6,330 bases of DNA. Origin: Collinsella sp. (GTDB taxonomy: Bacteria > Actinomycetota > Coriobacteriia > Coriobacteriales > Coriobacteriaceae). Positions 1 to 6,330 of the stretch are shown here, piece by piece (the first letter of the stretch is position 1; each line of letters starts with the position of its first letter). The notes below the pieces were generated by a model that made no database searches, was not told the origin of the DNA, and saw only the letters and a list, made by a program, of their open reading frames with translations. The stretch lies in contig DYAA01000196.1 of NCBI GenBank assembly GCA_019419405.1, positions 1 through 6,330 of the forward strand, read 5' to 3'. Position numbers and translations under genes: made by a program.

Positions 1-1668
1 GTGATCATGGCGTATGTGTGCCAATCTGCCGATGGCGACCTCGATTCACTCGGCATTCGCTGGCGCAGCGTCAACCGTCCCGACTTTACGACGGCTTCGC
101 GCGAGTGTGCTCGTCGTCTGTGTCCGTTCTTCCCTGACAAATGCCTGGTCCACGGGGCGCGCCGTCGTGCGGCACATGCCGACGTGGTGGTCACCAACCA
201 TTCTCTGTTGTTCCGCAACGTGGCCGCCGAGGGGAGGATTTTGCCCCCGATTCGTCACTGGGTGGTCGACGAGGCCCATTCCATCGAGCGCGAGGCCCGT
301 CGCCAATGGGCGCGCGTGGTTTCGGCAGATGAGTCGCGCGTGCTGTTTGAGCGCTTGGGTGGGTCGAGTGCCGGCGCGCTGAGTCAGGTTTCCCGTGATT
401 TGGCCACTTCCGAGGGCTCCACGCTCTACCTGGGACTCACCGCCAAAGCGACGTCGACGGTTGCCCGCGCGAGCATGGCGATTGCCGATGTGTTCGATGG
501 TGTGCGCGAGCTCGGCCGTCGCGCCCGTGGGAGCTACGATAACGCGAATCTGTGGATTGGCCCCGAGCTGCGCGAGTCGGATGACTGGCACGATTTTTTG
601 CAGTCGGCCCATACCGCAATTGATGCGCTGGACCAGGCGGATAAAAGCGTAGACGCGCTGGTGCAGACCGTCGCCGCCGATAAGCCCGAGGTCGTTGTCG
701 ACCTAGGCGACATTTCGCGCCGTCTGCACGAGCTGGCCGAGAATCTCAAGCTCATCATTGAGGGTACGGACGAGCACTATGTGTACTCGCTGCAGGTTAA
801 CCGTCGGCTGCGTGCGGGCGGGGAGTCTATGACCGCCGAGCGCATCGATATCGGCGAGGCCTTGGCGAACGAGTGGCTGCCCGAAGTGCACACGGCCATC
901 TTCGCTTCGGCGACCATGACGGTGTCCAAGAGCTTTGAGCATTTCAACCATGCTGTCGGCCTCGATCGCATCGGTGCGTCGACATCCTCATCGCTGCACC
1001 TGGATTCGAGCTATGACTTTGACTCGAATATGGCCGTGGTCGTGGCGGGGGACATTCCCGATCCGCGCGATCGCGAGCGCTATCTCTCGGCGCTCGAGTG
1101 CGTGCTGGTCGATGCCCATCTCGCCATGGGTGGATCGGTGCTCACGCTTTTCACCAACAGGCGCGATATGGAGGACCTGTATGCCCGTGTCGAGCCCAAA
1201 TTGGCGCGAGCGGGCCTGGAGCTCAATTGCCAGCAACGCAACTCGTCCCCGCGTCGCCTGCGCGATCGGTTTATCAACGAGCCGACCTCATCGCTCTTTG
1301 CGCTTAAGGCCTTTTGGGAGGGCTTTGACGCCAGCGGCGAGACGCTGCGTTGCGTCATTATCCCCAAGCTGCCGTTCTCGAGCCCCACGGATCCCCTTTC
1401 GTGTGAGCGCAATCTGCGTGAGGACCGCGCCTGGGCGCGCTACTCGCTGCCCGAGGCGGTGCTCGAGGTCAAACAGGCCGCCGGCCGTCTTATCCGCTCA
1501 TCGACCGATTGCGGCGTGCTCATCTTGGCAGATCCGCGCTTGGTGACAAAGGGCTACGGCAAGAAGTTCTTGACGTCGCTGCCCACGACTTCCTACCAGC
1601 GTATCGAGTCGGCGCAGATCGGTCATTATTTGCAGCTGTGGCGTGCGCGCCACGAGCGACGCCGTTAA
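1..1668 (+). CDS. DinG/XPD-family ATP-dependent DNA helicase, 5'-truncated by window edge
   Basis: Superfamily 2 helicase of the DinG/YoaA (XPD-like, iron-sulfur) group, expected to unwind DNA 5'-3' in repair or replication-conflict resolution. The frame is open from base 1, and 555 residues are visible. Numbering from base 1, Cys36, Cys41 and Cys48 (C-x4-C-x6-C) resemble the last three Fe-S cluster cysteines of DinG; the first would be Cys7 or lie upstream. Other motifs are VTNHSLLF (64-71), the DEAH box (90-93), SAT (303-305), FTNRRDM, FWEGFD (438-443), PFSSPTDPL and motif VI QAAGRLIR (492-499). The C-terminal ending around YGKKFLTSLP is typical of the family. Walker A is absent, so the true start lies before the window and the GTG at base 1 is coincidental. 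The TAA stop (1666-1668) overlaps the stop of the convergent regulator gene, leaving no room for an intergenic terminator. Family assignment is firm; DinG versus YoaA orthology cannot be decided here. Confidence 0.92.
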   Translation: MIMAYVCQSADGDLDSLGIRWRSVNRPDFTTASRECARRLCPFFPDKCLVHGARRRAAHADVVVTNHSLLFRNVAAEGRILPPIRHWVVDEAHSIEREARRQWARVVSADESRVLFERLGGSSAGALSQVSRDLATSEGSTLYLGLTAKATSTVARASMAIADVFDGVRELGRRARGSYDNANLWIGPELRESDDWHDFLQSAHTAIDALDQADKSVDALVQTVAADKPEVVVDLGDISRRLHELAENLKLIIEGTDEHYVYSLQVNRRLRAGGESMTAERIDIGEALANEWLPEVHTAIFASATMTVSKSFEHFNHAVGLDRIGASTSSSLHLDSSYDFDSNMAVVVAGDIPDPRDRERYLSALECVLVDAHLAMGGSVLTLFTNRRDMEDLYARVEPKLARAGLELNCQQRNSSPRRLRDRFINEPTSSLFALKAFWEGFDASGETLRCVIIPKLPFSSPTDPLSCERNLREDRAWARYSLPEAVLEVKQAAGRLIRSSTDCGVLILADPRLVTKGYGKKFLTSLPTTSYQRIESAQIGHYLQLWRARHERRR

Positions 1669-2582
1669 AGCGGGCAGGTCAGGCTCTTCGCCATATCGCA
1701 TAGACGCAATGCCTGGGCGGGGTCATCCAGTATGCGGATGGCTCCGCCCGCTGCGATTACCTGGCAGAACAGCCAGTGCTCTGACCCATAACGCACGGTC
1801 ACTGTTGCCATGTCTGCCCCGTTTGGCTCAATCGACATGATGCCGGCCCAGTCTAGGCGCTCTGCCATGTCGAGCGGCATGAGGAGTTTTGCGCTCTGCT
1901 CCGCTTTGGAAAGGGATTCGTGGAGGGATGCGGACGCGGGCGCGTGGCGCTCCACAGAATCGTCGGTAAGGGCAAGGCCTTCGATTTTGTCCATGCGGTA
2001 GGAGCGCTGCGCATCAACTTCGACATCCCAGGCAATCAGATATGTTTGGTCGCCATGCGTCGCGATGCGCAGGGGGTCGATGAGACGCTCACGCGGCCGT
2101 GTGTCGTCCATCGAACGGTAGATGATGCGGCATCGAACGCCGTCTTGAATCGCGCAGTTCAGCTGTTGCCAGTGCGATCCTCGGGCAACGGTATCGACGA
2201 CGCGCTGGTTGTAGCCGAGTTTCTCGGGTAGGAGGGCGTGTCGGATACGCTCTGCTGCCCGAGAGTCGATTCCCATCGATTCGAGTTCGTGGTTGAGCAC
2301 GGCACCTTCGGCGGCACTTAGGCGCAAGGGCAGCACACGCCCCGCATCGCCTGTCAGGATGATGCACTCGCCGTGGCGTTCGCAGATGATGCGTGCGCCC
2401 GACTCACGGTCAGCGAGGGTCGAGACGATATCGATAATTTCGTCGAGCGCCGCACCCGTGATATCAAAACGGCTGCAGATATCCCCTCGTGTCATACCGG
2501 TCCCACCGGCAGCGTAGAGGGCCTCCATGATGTCAATCGCACGCGAGAGCCTTTGCTCGCTGGTGAGTTTACGCGCGGGCAT
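1665..2582 (-). CDS. WYL-domain transcriptional regulator (PafC-like position, second gene of pair)
   Basis: Predicted 305-residue DNA-binding regulator of the WYL family. Residues ~8-80 form a degenerate N-terminal winged-helix region (SRAIDIMEALYAAGG, then TRGDICSRFDITGAAL). A WYL domain spans ~136-205, with the core DPLRIATHGDQTYLIAWD and the basic strand QRSYRMDKIEGL. A C-terminal WCX-like domain follows at ~225-304. The name-giving Trp is Thr180 here (TYL). WYL domains sense ligands or nucleic acids; no ligand is inferable from sequence. The ATG at 2582 is chosen because the homologous region begins there and no nearer GTG/TTG is in frame. An AAAGGA lies 12 nt upstream, a long spacing, and the gene overlaps the upstream regulator gene by 14 nt, so translational coupling is likely. 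An in-frame ATG at 2642 would add 20 residues that lie wholly inside the upstream gene and lack family character. Cotranscription with the upstream regulator is inferred. Confidence 0.88.
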   Translation of the reverse strand: MPARKLTSEQRLSRAIDIMEALYAAGGTGMTRGDICSRFDITGAALDEIIDIVSTLADRESGARIICERHGECIILTGDAGRVLPLRLSAAEGAVLNHELESMGIDSRAAERIRHALLPEKLGYNQRVVDTVARGSHWQQLNCAIQDGVRCRIIYRSMDDTRPRERLIDPLRIATHGDQTYLIAWDVEVDAQRSYRMDKIEGLALTDDSVERHAPASASLHESLSKAEQSAKLLMPLDMAERLDWAGIMSIEPNGADMATVTVRYGSEHWLFCQVIAAGGAIRILDDPAQALRLCDMAKSLTCPL

Positions 2583-3591
2583 GCTCGTGCACCGTCCTTT
2601 CGATGAGGTGGTTCCACGCCAGTTTAAGTGCATCGGGGGCAACGGGTCTCATGCCGTCCATGGCGTGCTCCATACAAAACGAGGCAGCGGCATTAAGGTC
2701 GCGCACGCCGACGGTCCAGGTCCAACCCTCTTCGGTGTGCGTGAGCTCCCCGCGACCGCGCGTTAGGCCGCTGACCATGTCGGCCTGGGCTTGCGGGGCA
2801 AACGAAAAGGTCGCCATAACGGGCTTGCAATCGGCAAAATCAAACTCAAAGAACAGGCGATCGTTCAGGTTAAAGTCGGCGGGGATGGAGTAGGCCTTCG
2901 AGGGGCGCCATGCGCGAACGATACGGTCGCAGCGAAACGTCCTGATTTCATCGGTGGCGTTGTCGAGTCCGCAAAAATACGCCACACCCTCGTGCTCAAA
3001 CATGCCGTATACGCAGACGGTGCGCTCTTTTTGCTCCCCGTGCCCGTTTTGATACAAAAAGCGCAGTGCGCAGCGTTCGGCGAAAGCGCTCCACACCGCA
3101 TCGACGGCGGGTAAGCGACGGGCGGGAGGCTCTTCTGCGGTCGATGCGCCGGTGAGGTAGGCGATCTTGGAGCGTATGTCTGCAAGCGGCGTGGCAAACG
3201 CGGCCGAACCGGTCGCAAGGGTCTGGTCGATAGCGTCGAGCAAGATGTCCGCGTCGTCTGCGGTGATGAGGCCACCGGCCGCAAACGTGTGCTCGCGATC
3301 GATGGTCCACGCGCTTTCTTCGGTTTCTTGGGCGCCTGCTGCGCGAACTTCCTTGATCGTGATTCCGCGTTCGAGGAGTTTTTCGCGATCGCGGCGAAAC
3401 TTGCGCTTGTCCGAGTCGATATTGCCCGACCCATAGCCAAGATCGGAATCCAGGACAATTTGCTCTGTGGTCAATGGCTCGGGAGAGCTGTTGAGGACAA
3501 AGAACAGATTGAGGATGCGCTGGGCGGTCTTGTCGAAACCGGGTTCCGGCACCCCATTTTTATTCGTTACGGTTGTATCGCTTGCCGTCAT
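2569..3591 (-). CDS. WYL-domain transcriptional regulator (PafB-like position, first gene of pair)
   Basis: Predicted 340-residue regulator. A winged helix-turn-helix region lies at ~18-80 (KTAQRILNLFFVLNSSPEPL, then SDKRKFRRDREKLLERGI, the basic recognition part). A WYL domain at ~163-232 has the core VYGMFEHEGVAYFCGLD and the basic strand EIRTFRCDRI. A WCX-like C-terminal domain lies at ~245-325. The W-Y-L signature reads A-Y-F here. Helix-turn-helix plus WYL plus WCX at 300-340 residues is the usual family layout. Tandem WYL genes form heterodimers in the PafB-PafC system of actinobacteria, so this protein may pair with the product of the overlapping downstream gene (14 nt overlap); that is inference. 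The start at 3591 is preferred over an in-frame ATG at 3624 because GAGGA sits 4 nt upstream of it, whereas the 3624 ATG has no Shine-Dalgarno sequence and adds 11 unremarkable residues. The gene diverges from the M28-like gene. Confidence 0.88.
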   Translation of the reverse strand: MTASDTTVTNKNGVPEPGFDKTAQRILNLFFVLNSSPEPLTTEQIVLDSDLGYGSGNIDSDKRKFRRDREKLLERGITIKEVRAAGAQETEESAWTIDREHTFAAGGLITADDADILLDAIDQTLATGSAAFATPLADIRSKIAYLTGASTAEEPPARRLPAVDAVWSAFAERCALRFLYQNGHGEQKERTVCVYGMFEHEGVAYFCGLDNATDEIRTFRCDRIVRAWRPSKAYSIPADFNLNDRLFFEFDFADCKPVMATFSFAPQAQADMVSGLTRGRGELTHTEEGWTWTVGVRDLNAAASFCMEHAMDGMRPVAPDALKLAWNHLIERTVHEHARA

Positions 3592-3595
3592 AGAA

Positions 3596-3600
3596 TCCTC
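3596..3600 (-). promoter_or_regulatory. Ribosome binding site of first WYL regulator gene
   Basis: Minus-strand GAGGA lies 4 nt upstream of the ATG at 3591. It decides the start against the in-frame ATG at 3624, which has only an AT-rich leader and no Shine-Dalgarno-like sequence. Confidence 0.7.
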
Positions 3601-3649
3601 GCATGGGAAGGTGTTTGATGCCATGATTTTAGTCCGATATGGAGATTAG

Positions 3650-3678
3650 GCTATATCCTTGTCCGCTTGGGGCGTTAA
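3650..3678 (-). promoter_or_regulatory. Candidate sigma-70-type promoter for the WYL regulator pair
   Basis: Read on the minus strand, TTAACG (3678-3673, 4 of 6 matches to TTGACA) is followed after exactly 17 nt by TATAGC (3655-3650, 4 of 6 matches to TATAAT). Transcription would begin near 3643, giving a leader of about 50 nt before the ATG at 3591. The match is partial and rests on inspection only. Confidence 0.35.
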
Positions 3679-3714
3679 GATGCCCAGAATTCGGCCGTTT
3701 GCGCCCGCTCGGGG

Positions 3715-3742
3715 TATACTTTCGACTATATACGGTTCTAAT
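3715..3742 (+). promoter_or_regulatory. AT-rich stretch with -10-like hexamers, possible promoter region of M28-like gene
   Basis: Within an otherwise GC-rich region this stretch holds TATACT (3715-3720), TATATA (3727-3732) and TCTAAT (3737-3742, 5 of 6 matches to TATAAT). It lies 47-74 nt upstream of the ATG at 3789. None of the hexamers has a convincing -35 element at 16-18 nt, so the exact promoter is unresolved; an activator-dependent promoter would also fit. Confidence 0.3.
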
Positions 3743-3753
3743 GTGCATACATT
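3740..3753. promoter_or_regulatory. Small operator-like dyad AATGT-N4-ACATT
   Basis: Perfect 5-bp inverted arms, AATGT (3740-3744) and ACATT (3749-3753), flank GCAT. The dyad lies just downstream of the -10-like hexamers and 35 nt before the M28-like start, a position suited to a repressor or activator site. It is short enough to arise by chance, and no binding protein is identified. Confidence 0.25.
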
Positions 3754-3779
3754 GGGCCTATTTGTCGGATTATGGATGT

Positions 3780-3783
3780 GGAG
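3780..3783 (+). promoter_or_regulatory. Ribosome binding site of M28-like gene
   Basis: GGAG is separated by 5 nt from the ATG at 3789. No other in-frame start codon with comparable support is nearby. A neighbouring ATG at 3772 is in another frame that closes at 4029. Confidence 0.65.
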
Positions 3784-3788
3784 CGCAT

Positions 3789-6330
3789 ATGGCGAACACC
3801 CAGAACTATATTAACCACCTGTTGCAGAACACTGGCATCACGCCGGCGTGCAGCGAAGAAGAGCGCTTGGCTGCCGAAGATATCGCTCAAATTTTCCGCA
3901 ACCACGGCTTTGATCCCGAGGTGCAGGAGTTTAATGCTCCCGCGCCGAGCAGGATGGCGTTTGCCGTTACGGGCATTCTGGCATTTGCCGGTGCCCTGCT
4001 TATGGGCATCGGTGGCGGTATCGGCTTAGTCGGCACCCTGTTGGCCATTGTCGGAGCCGTGCTCTATGTGCTCGAGCGAACCGGGCGCCCCGTGATCTCG
4101 CGCCTGGGCAAGACGGGCGTGAGCCAAAATGTCATCGCCTATCACAAGGCCTCTGGTCTGCTTGCCTCTCCGCGCAATCGCCCGGTTGTCGTCGTCGCGC
4201 ACTATGACTCCCCGCGCGCCGAACTGCTCGCTCGCGAGCCCTATGCGCCGTACCGAGCGCTGATCGCCAAATTGCTCCCGATTGCCACGATTGCTCCCGC
4301 GGCTATTGCCATCCTGCGCATCTTGCCGCTTCCCGGCGCGTTGAAGGTCCTGCTGTGGATTGTCGCGATCCTTGCCTCCCTCGTGGCGCTCGCCAATGCC
4401 GCCAATATCATTTCCAATCGTTTTGTCCTTCCCTACACGTCCGGCTCGGTTTGCAACAAGTCCTCTGTTGCCGCCATGCTGGGTGTCATGGATAACGTCG
4501 CCCCCTATCAGGGCGAGAACGAGTTCCCTGACGATATTCCGTTTGACACGTATTTTGGCGAGCAGAAGCGTCGCGCCGAGGAGATGGCGCGCGCGGCAGC
4601 CGAGTACGCCGCAGCCCAGCAGCAAAATGATTACGGCAATACCATCGAGTACGAAGAGCCTGCCTATACCGAGGATGAGTATGGCCAGCCGGTCGCTCCC
4701 GAGGGTGAGCAGGGCGAGGCTTTTGATGAGCAAATCGATGGATTCGAAGGTGCTTCTGCCGACGAGACCCTGATTGGCGTCATTGCACCCGAGTCCCAGG
4801 TCCAAGATATTCCGGCCGAGGAGCCCGTTGCAGACGAGTCCGCTGCCGAGTCGGCAGAGGAGCCTGCCGCGGCCGAGCAGGCCGAGCCCGAGCCCAAGCT
4901 TTATCGCAATGCCGCCGGCAACATCCGGTTTGGCTCGGATGCCATCCGTGCCCTGGGAATGCTTCCCGAGTCCTGTACGCTCGATTACGAAGAGGGCGAG
5001 GAGCCGACGTTCGAGCCCGCGCCCCAGCCCGATCCGGTCGTGGCTGCGCAGCCCGATGAGGCCAATGCCGTCGAGACGGAAGCCGATGCGGAGACTGCTA
5101 TCGATCCCGCAGCCGGTCTGGACGTCATGGCGCCTGCCCCGGCGCCCGAGGAGCTCGATAATACCGAGGACGACTACGATGCGTATCCGCAGCGTGTGTC
5201 CTACGAGAGCGACACCGATTTTTCTGCCGAGCTTCCGGTGACGACGCCCCATGCCGATATCGCTTCCGCGTTTTCTTCGATCGGTGCCAGCGCCTCCCAT
5301 TTCTTTAAGGGGGCATTCGAAAAGGGCAAGAAACTCGTTGACGACTTTGAGGAAAAGCGCGCTGCTGCCCGCGAGGCAGCCGAGCGCGAGGCTGCAGCCC
5401 AGCAACAGGCGGCCGAGGCCGAGCGCGAGCGCGCGGCACAGGAATTTGAGCAAAACGACGCCGAGCAGCCGGTATCTGTTGATGTTGCCGACGCCACGAC
5501 GTCTTTCGAGGCGCCGCAGCCTTCGCCTGCGGATGTTGCCGGGGAGACGGCGACTTTCGAAACCCAACAGCCGGTCGACAGCACTGTGTCGTTTGATGCC
5601 ACGATGACGTTTGAGAAGCAGGGCACCGCTATCGCCGAGCCCCTTTCCGCTCCTGTCGAGGACGAGCCCGCTGCGCCCGATACGGTCGAGGATCAATCTG
5701 TGGCGGAACAGGTCGCTGCGGACAGCTCCGAGCAAGAGCCTGAGCCCGTGGCCCCCGAAGCTCCGCAGGCGGATGAGTCGAGGCCCTACTCTACGCAGAT
5801 CTTCACCATGCCCGCGCCGAGTGATCCCGGCGCCACGGTTGCCAATGCTGCTCCGTCGCAGGCCGAGACGGTCGATGCTCTGATGGCTCAAATCTCGTCT
5901 CAGGCGTCGCCGCGCCCGAACATGAACGTTCCCGACCCGGCATCCGCGCCGGCTCCCATGCCCTCTGCGTCTCCGCTGGCCTCGGTCCCCGATCCCTCGA
6001 TGCCTTCGATGCAGCAGGCCAATGTCGCCTCGCGCACCTCGCTGTTCGACCTTCCCGACCCTTCGGCTCAGGTTAACGATCCCTTCGCGACGGCACAGGG
6101 GCCCGAGCCCACATCGGCTCCGGTTGTTCCCCCCATGCCGGTCAGCTCGGATGTTCAGCCGCTTGAGACTATCTCGGCTCCTGCCGCTCCGGCCGCCAAG
6201 CCGCAAAAGCGCGGCTTGGGCGGTCTGTTCGGTCGCAAAAAGAAAAACGAGCAGGACAGCATGAGCGATTGGCTTGGTGTCGAGGATGATTACGACGCCA
6301 AGAAGTCTGGTCGCGGTATCGGCTCGGGGG
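3789..6330 (+). CDS. Membrane-anchored M28-type peptidase-like protein with very long acidic disordered insert, 3'-truncated by window edge
   Basis: An uninterrupted frame of 847 codons runs off the right edge. Residues 1-50 (SEEERLAAEDIAQIFRNHGF, then EVQEF) match the opening helix of M28 aminopeptidase-like domains. Two hydrophobic hairpins follow, with membrane segments at ~57-75, 78-95, 158-181 and 184-208. Between them SQNVIAYHK leads into VVVVAHYDSPR (His138, Asp140), the first M28 zinc motif. After the second hairpin, GSVCNKSSVAAML (219-231) aligns with the usual GANDNASGVAALL, with Cys222 in place of the bridging Asp. From ~240 to at least 805 the chain is rich in Glu, Ala, Pro and Asp and probably disordered. 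It includes a charged helix (~508-556), T-x-F repeats (570-610), V/L-PDP repeats (714-760) and a basic patch RGLGGLFGRKKK (808-819). The remaining M28 ligands are not in view, so they may follow the insert or be absent. The ATG at 3789 has GGAG 5 nt upstream. Function is unknown: a membrane peptidase or a pseudoenzyme scaffold. The family call is moderately sure and the gene itself is sure. Confidence 0.85.
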   Translation, partial: MANTQNYINHLLQNTGITPACSEEERLAAEDIAQIFRNHGFDPEVQEFNAPAPSRMAFAVTGILAFAGALLMGIGGGIGLVGTLLAIVGAVLYVLERTGRPVISRLGKTGVSQNVIAYHKASGLLASPRNRPVVVVAHYDSPRAELLAREPYAPYRALIAKLLPIATIAPAAIAILRILPLPGALKVLLWIVAILASLVALANAANIISNRFVLPYTSGSVCNKSSVAAMLGVMDNVAPYQGENEFPDDIPFDTYFGEQKRRAEEMARAAAEYAAAQQQNDYGNTIEYEEPAYTEDEYGQPVAPEGEQGEAFDEQIDGFEGASADETLIGVIAPESQVQDIPAEEPVADESAAESAEEPAAAEQAEPEPKLYRNAAGNIRFGSDAIRALGMLPESCTLDYEEGEEPTFEPAPQPDPVVAAQPDEANAVETEADAETAIDPAAGLDVMAPAPAPEELDNTEDDYDAYPQRVSYESDTDFSAELPVTTPHADIASAFSSIGASASHFFKGAFEKGKKLVDDFEEKRAAAREAAEREAAAQQQAAEAERERAAQEFEQNDAEQPVSVDVADATTSFEAPQPSPADVAGETATFETQQPVDSTVSFDATMTFEKQGTAIAEPLSAPVEDEPAAPDTVEDQSVAEQVAADSSEQEPEPVAPEAPQADESRPYSTQIFTMPAPSDPGATVANAAPSQAETVDALMAQISSQASPRPNMNVPDPASAPAPMPSASPLASVPDPSMPSMQQANVASRTSLFDLPDPSAQVNDPFATAQGPEPTSAPVVPPMPVSSDVQPLETISAPAAPAAKPQKRGLGGLFGRKKKNEQDSMSDWLGVEDDYDAKKSGRGIGSG
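5496..5618 (+). repeat. Degenerate T-x-F repeats inside the M28-like protein
   Basis: Residues 570-610 contain four related short units ending in Thr/Ser-Phe-Glu/Asp: TTSFEA (F573), TATFET (F590), TVSFDA (F602) and TMTFEK (F608). They sit in the acidic disordered region right after the charged helical stretch. They look like short linear motifs rather than a folded repeat; their role is unknown. Confidence 0.45.
5928..6068 (+). repeat. V/L-P-D-P-S/A repeats inside the M28-like protein
   Basis: Three copies of a hydrophobic residue followed by Pro-Asp-Pro-Ser/Ala occur at residues 714-718 (VPDPA), 733-737 (VPDPS) and 755-759 (LPDPS), about 20 residues apart. The last copy is followed by NDPF. 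The codons differ between copies (for example cccgacccg against cccgatccc), so the similarity is held at the protein level and is not a recent DNA duplication. Confidence 0.45.

Noticed and set aside
1..9. GTG at base 1 or ATG at base 7 as the true start of the helicase
   Set aside because: The Walker A motif and N-terminal ATP-binding part required by the family are missing, so the gene begins before the window.
46..612. 188-codon minus-strand frame inside the helicase gene
   Set aside because: It lies opposite the conserved Fe-S and DEAH motifs of the helicase and has no recognisable domain; it is a shadow frame.
935..1546. 203-codon plus-strand frame inside the helicase gene
   Set aside because: Its Arg/Ser-rich translation lies in a shifted frame, while the helicase frame carries SAT, FWEGFD and QAAGRLIR over the same bases.
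2583..2642. N-terminal extension of the second WYL regulator from ATG 2642
   Set aside because: The extra 20 residues lie entirely within the upstream gene and show no helix-turn-helix character; the short 14-nt overlap from ATG 2582 is the usual operon arrangement.
3592..3624. N-terminal extension of the first WYL regulator from ATG 3624
   Set aside because: No Shine-Dalgarno sequence precedes it, whereas GAGGA stands directly before ATG 3591; the extra 11 residues are not family-like.
3772..4029. Plus-strand 85-codon frame starting at ATG 3772
   Set aside because: It overlaps the start of the M28-like gene in another frame, has no ribosome binding site of its own, and gives an Arg-rich translation without family character.
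4026..6206. A 726-codon open frame on the minus strand, antisense to the M28-like gene
   Set aside because: Its translation is a low-complexity Arg/Gly/Leu string with no domain. It arises because the GC-rich codons of the real plus-strand gene rarely give stops in that frame. The plus-strand frame has clear M28 and membrane features and a ribosome binding site.

Overview
The window is GC-rich and densely coding. It looks like chromosomal DNA from a high-GC Gram-positive bacterium. Gene content, codon use and the style of the last protein suggest the class Coriobacteriia (Collinsella-like); this is inference from memory, not a database result. I see no mobile element, RNA gene or CRISPR array.

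Layout: (1) Bases 1-1668 (+) hold the 3' part of a DinG/XPD-type superfamily 2 DNA helicase whose N-terminus, with the Walker A motif, lies before the window. (2) Bases 3591-1665 (-) hold two overlapping genes for WYL-domain transcriptional regulators, arranged like the actinobacterial PafB-PafC pair. The second gene converges on the helicase gene so tightly that the two stop codons share bases. (3) Bases 3592-3788 are a 197-bp intergenic region between divergent genes, with promoter-like hexamers and one small dyad. (4) From 3789 to the right edge (+), one reading frame stays open for 847 codons and runs out of the window. It encodes a membrane-anchored protein related to M28 zinc peptidases, with four predicted membrane segments and an acidic, Pro/Ala/Glu-rich, probably disordered region of at least 600 residues. 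A 726-codon open frame antisense to this gene is a composition artefact.

How the genes may work together: PafBC-type WYL pairs control LexA-independent DNA-damage responses in mycobacteria, and DinG-family helicases act in DNA repair. The pair lying beside a helicase therefore fits a DNA-damage theme, although synteny alone does not prove regulation. The M28-like gene is divergent from the regulator operon and could be a target of it. Its most notable features are replacement of the expected metal-bridging Asp by Cys in the second M28 motif, and the very long low-complexity insertion where the rest of the catalytic domain should follow.
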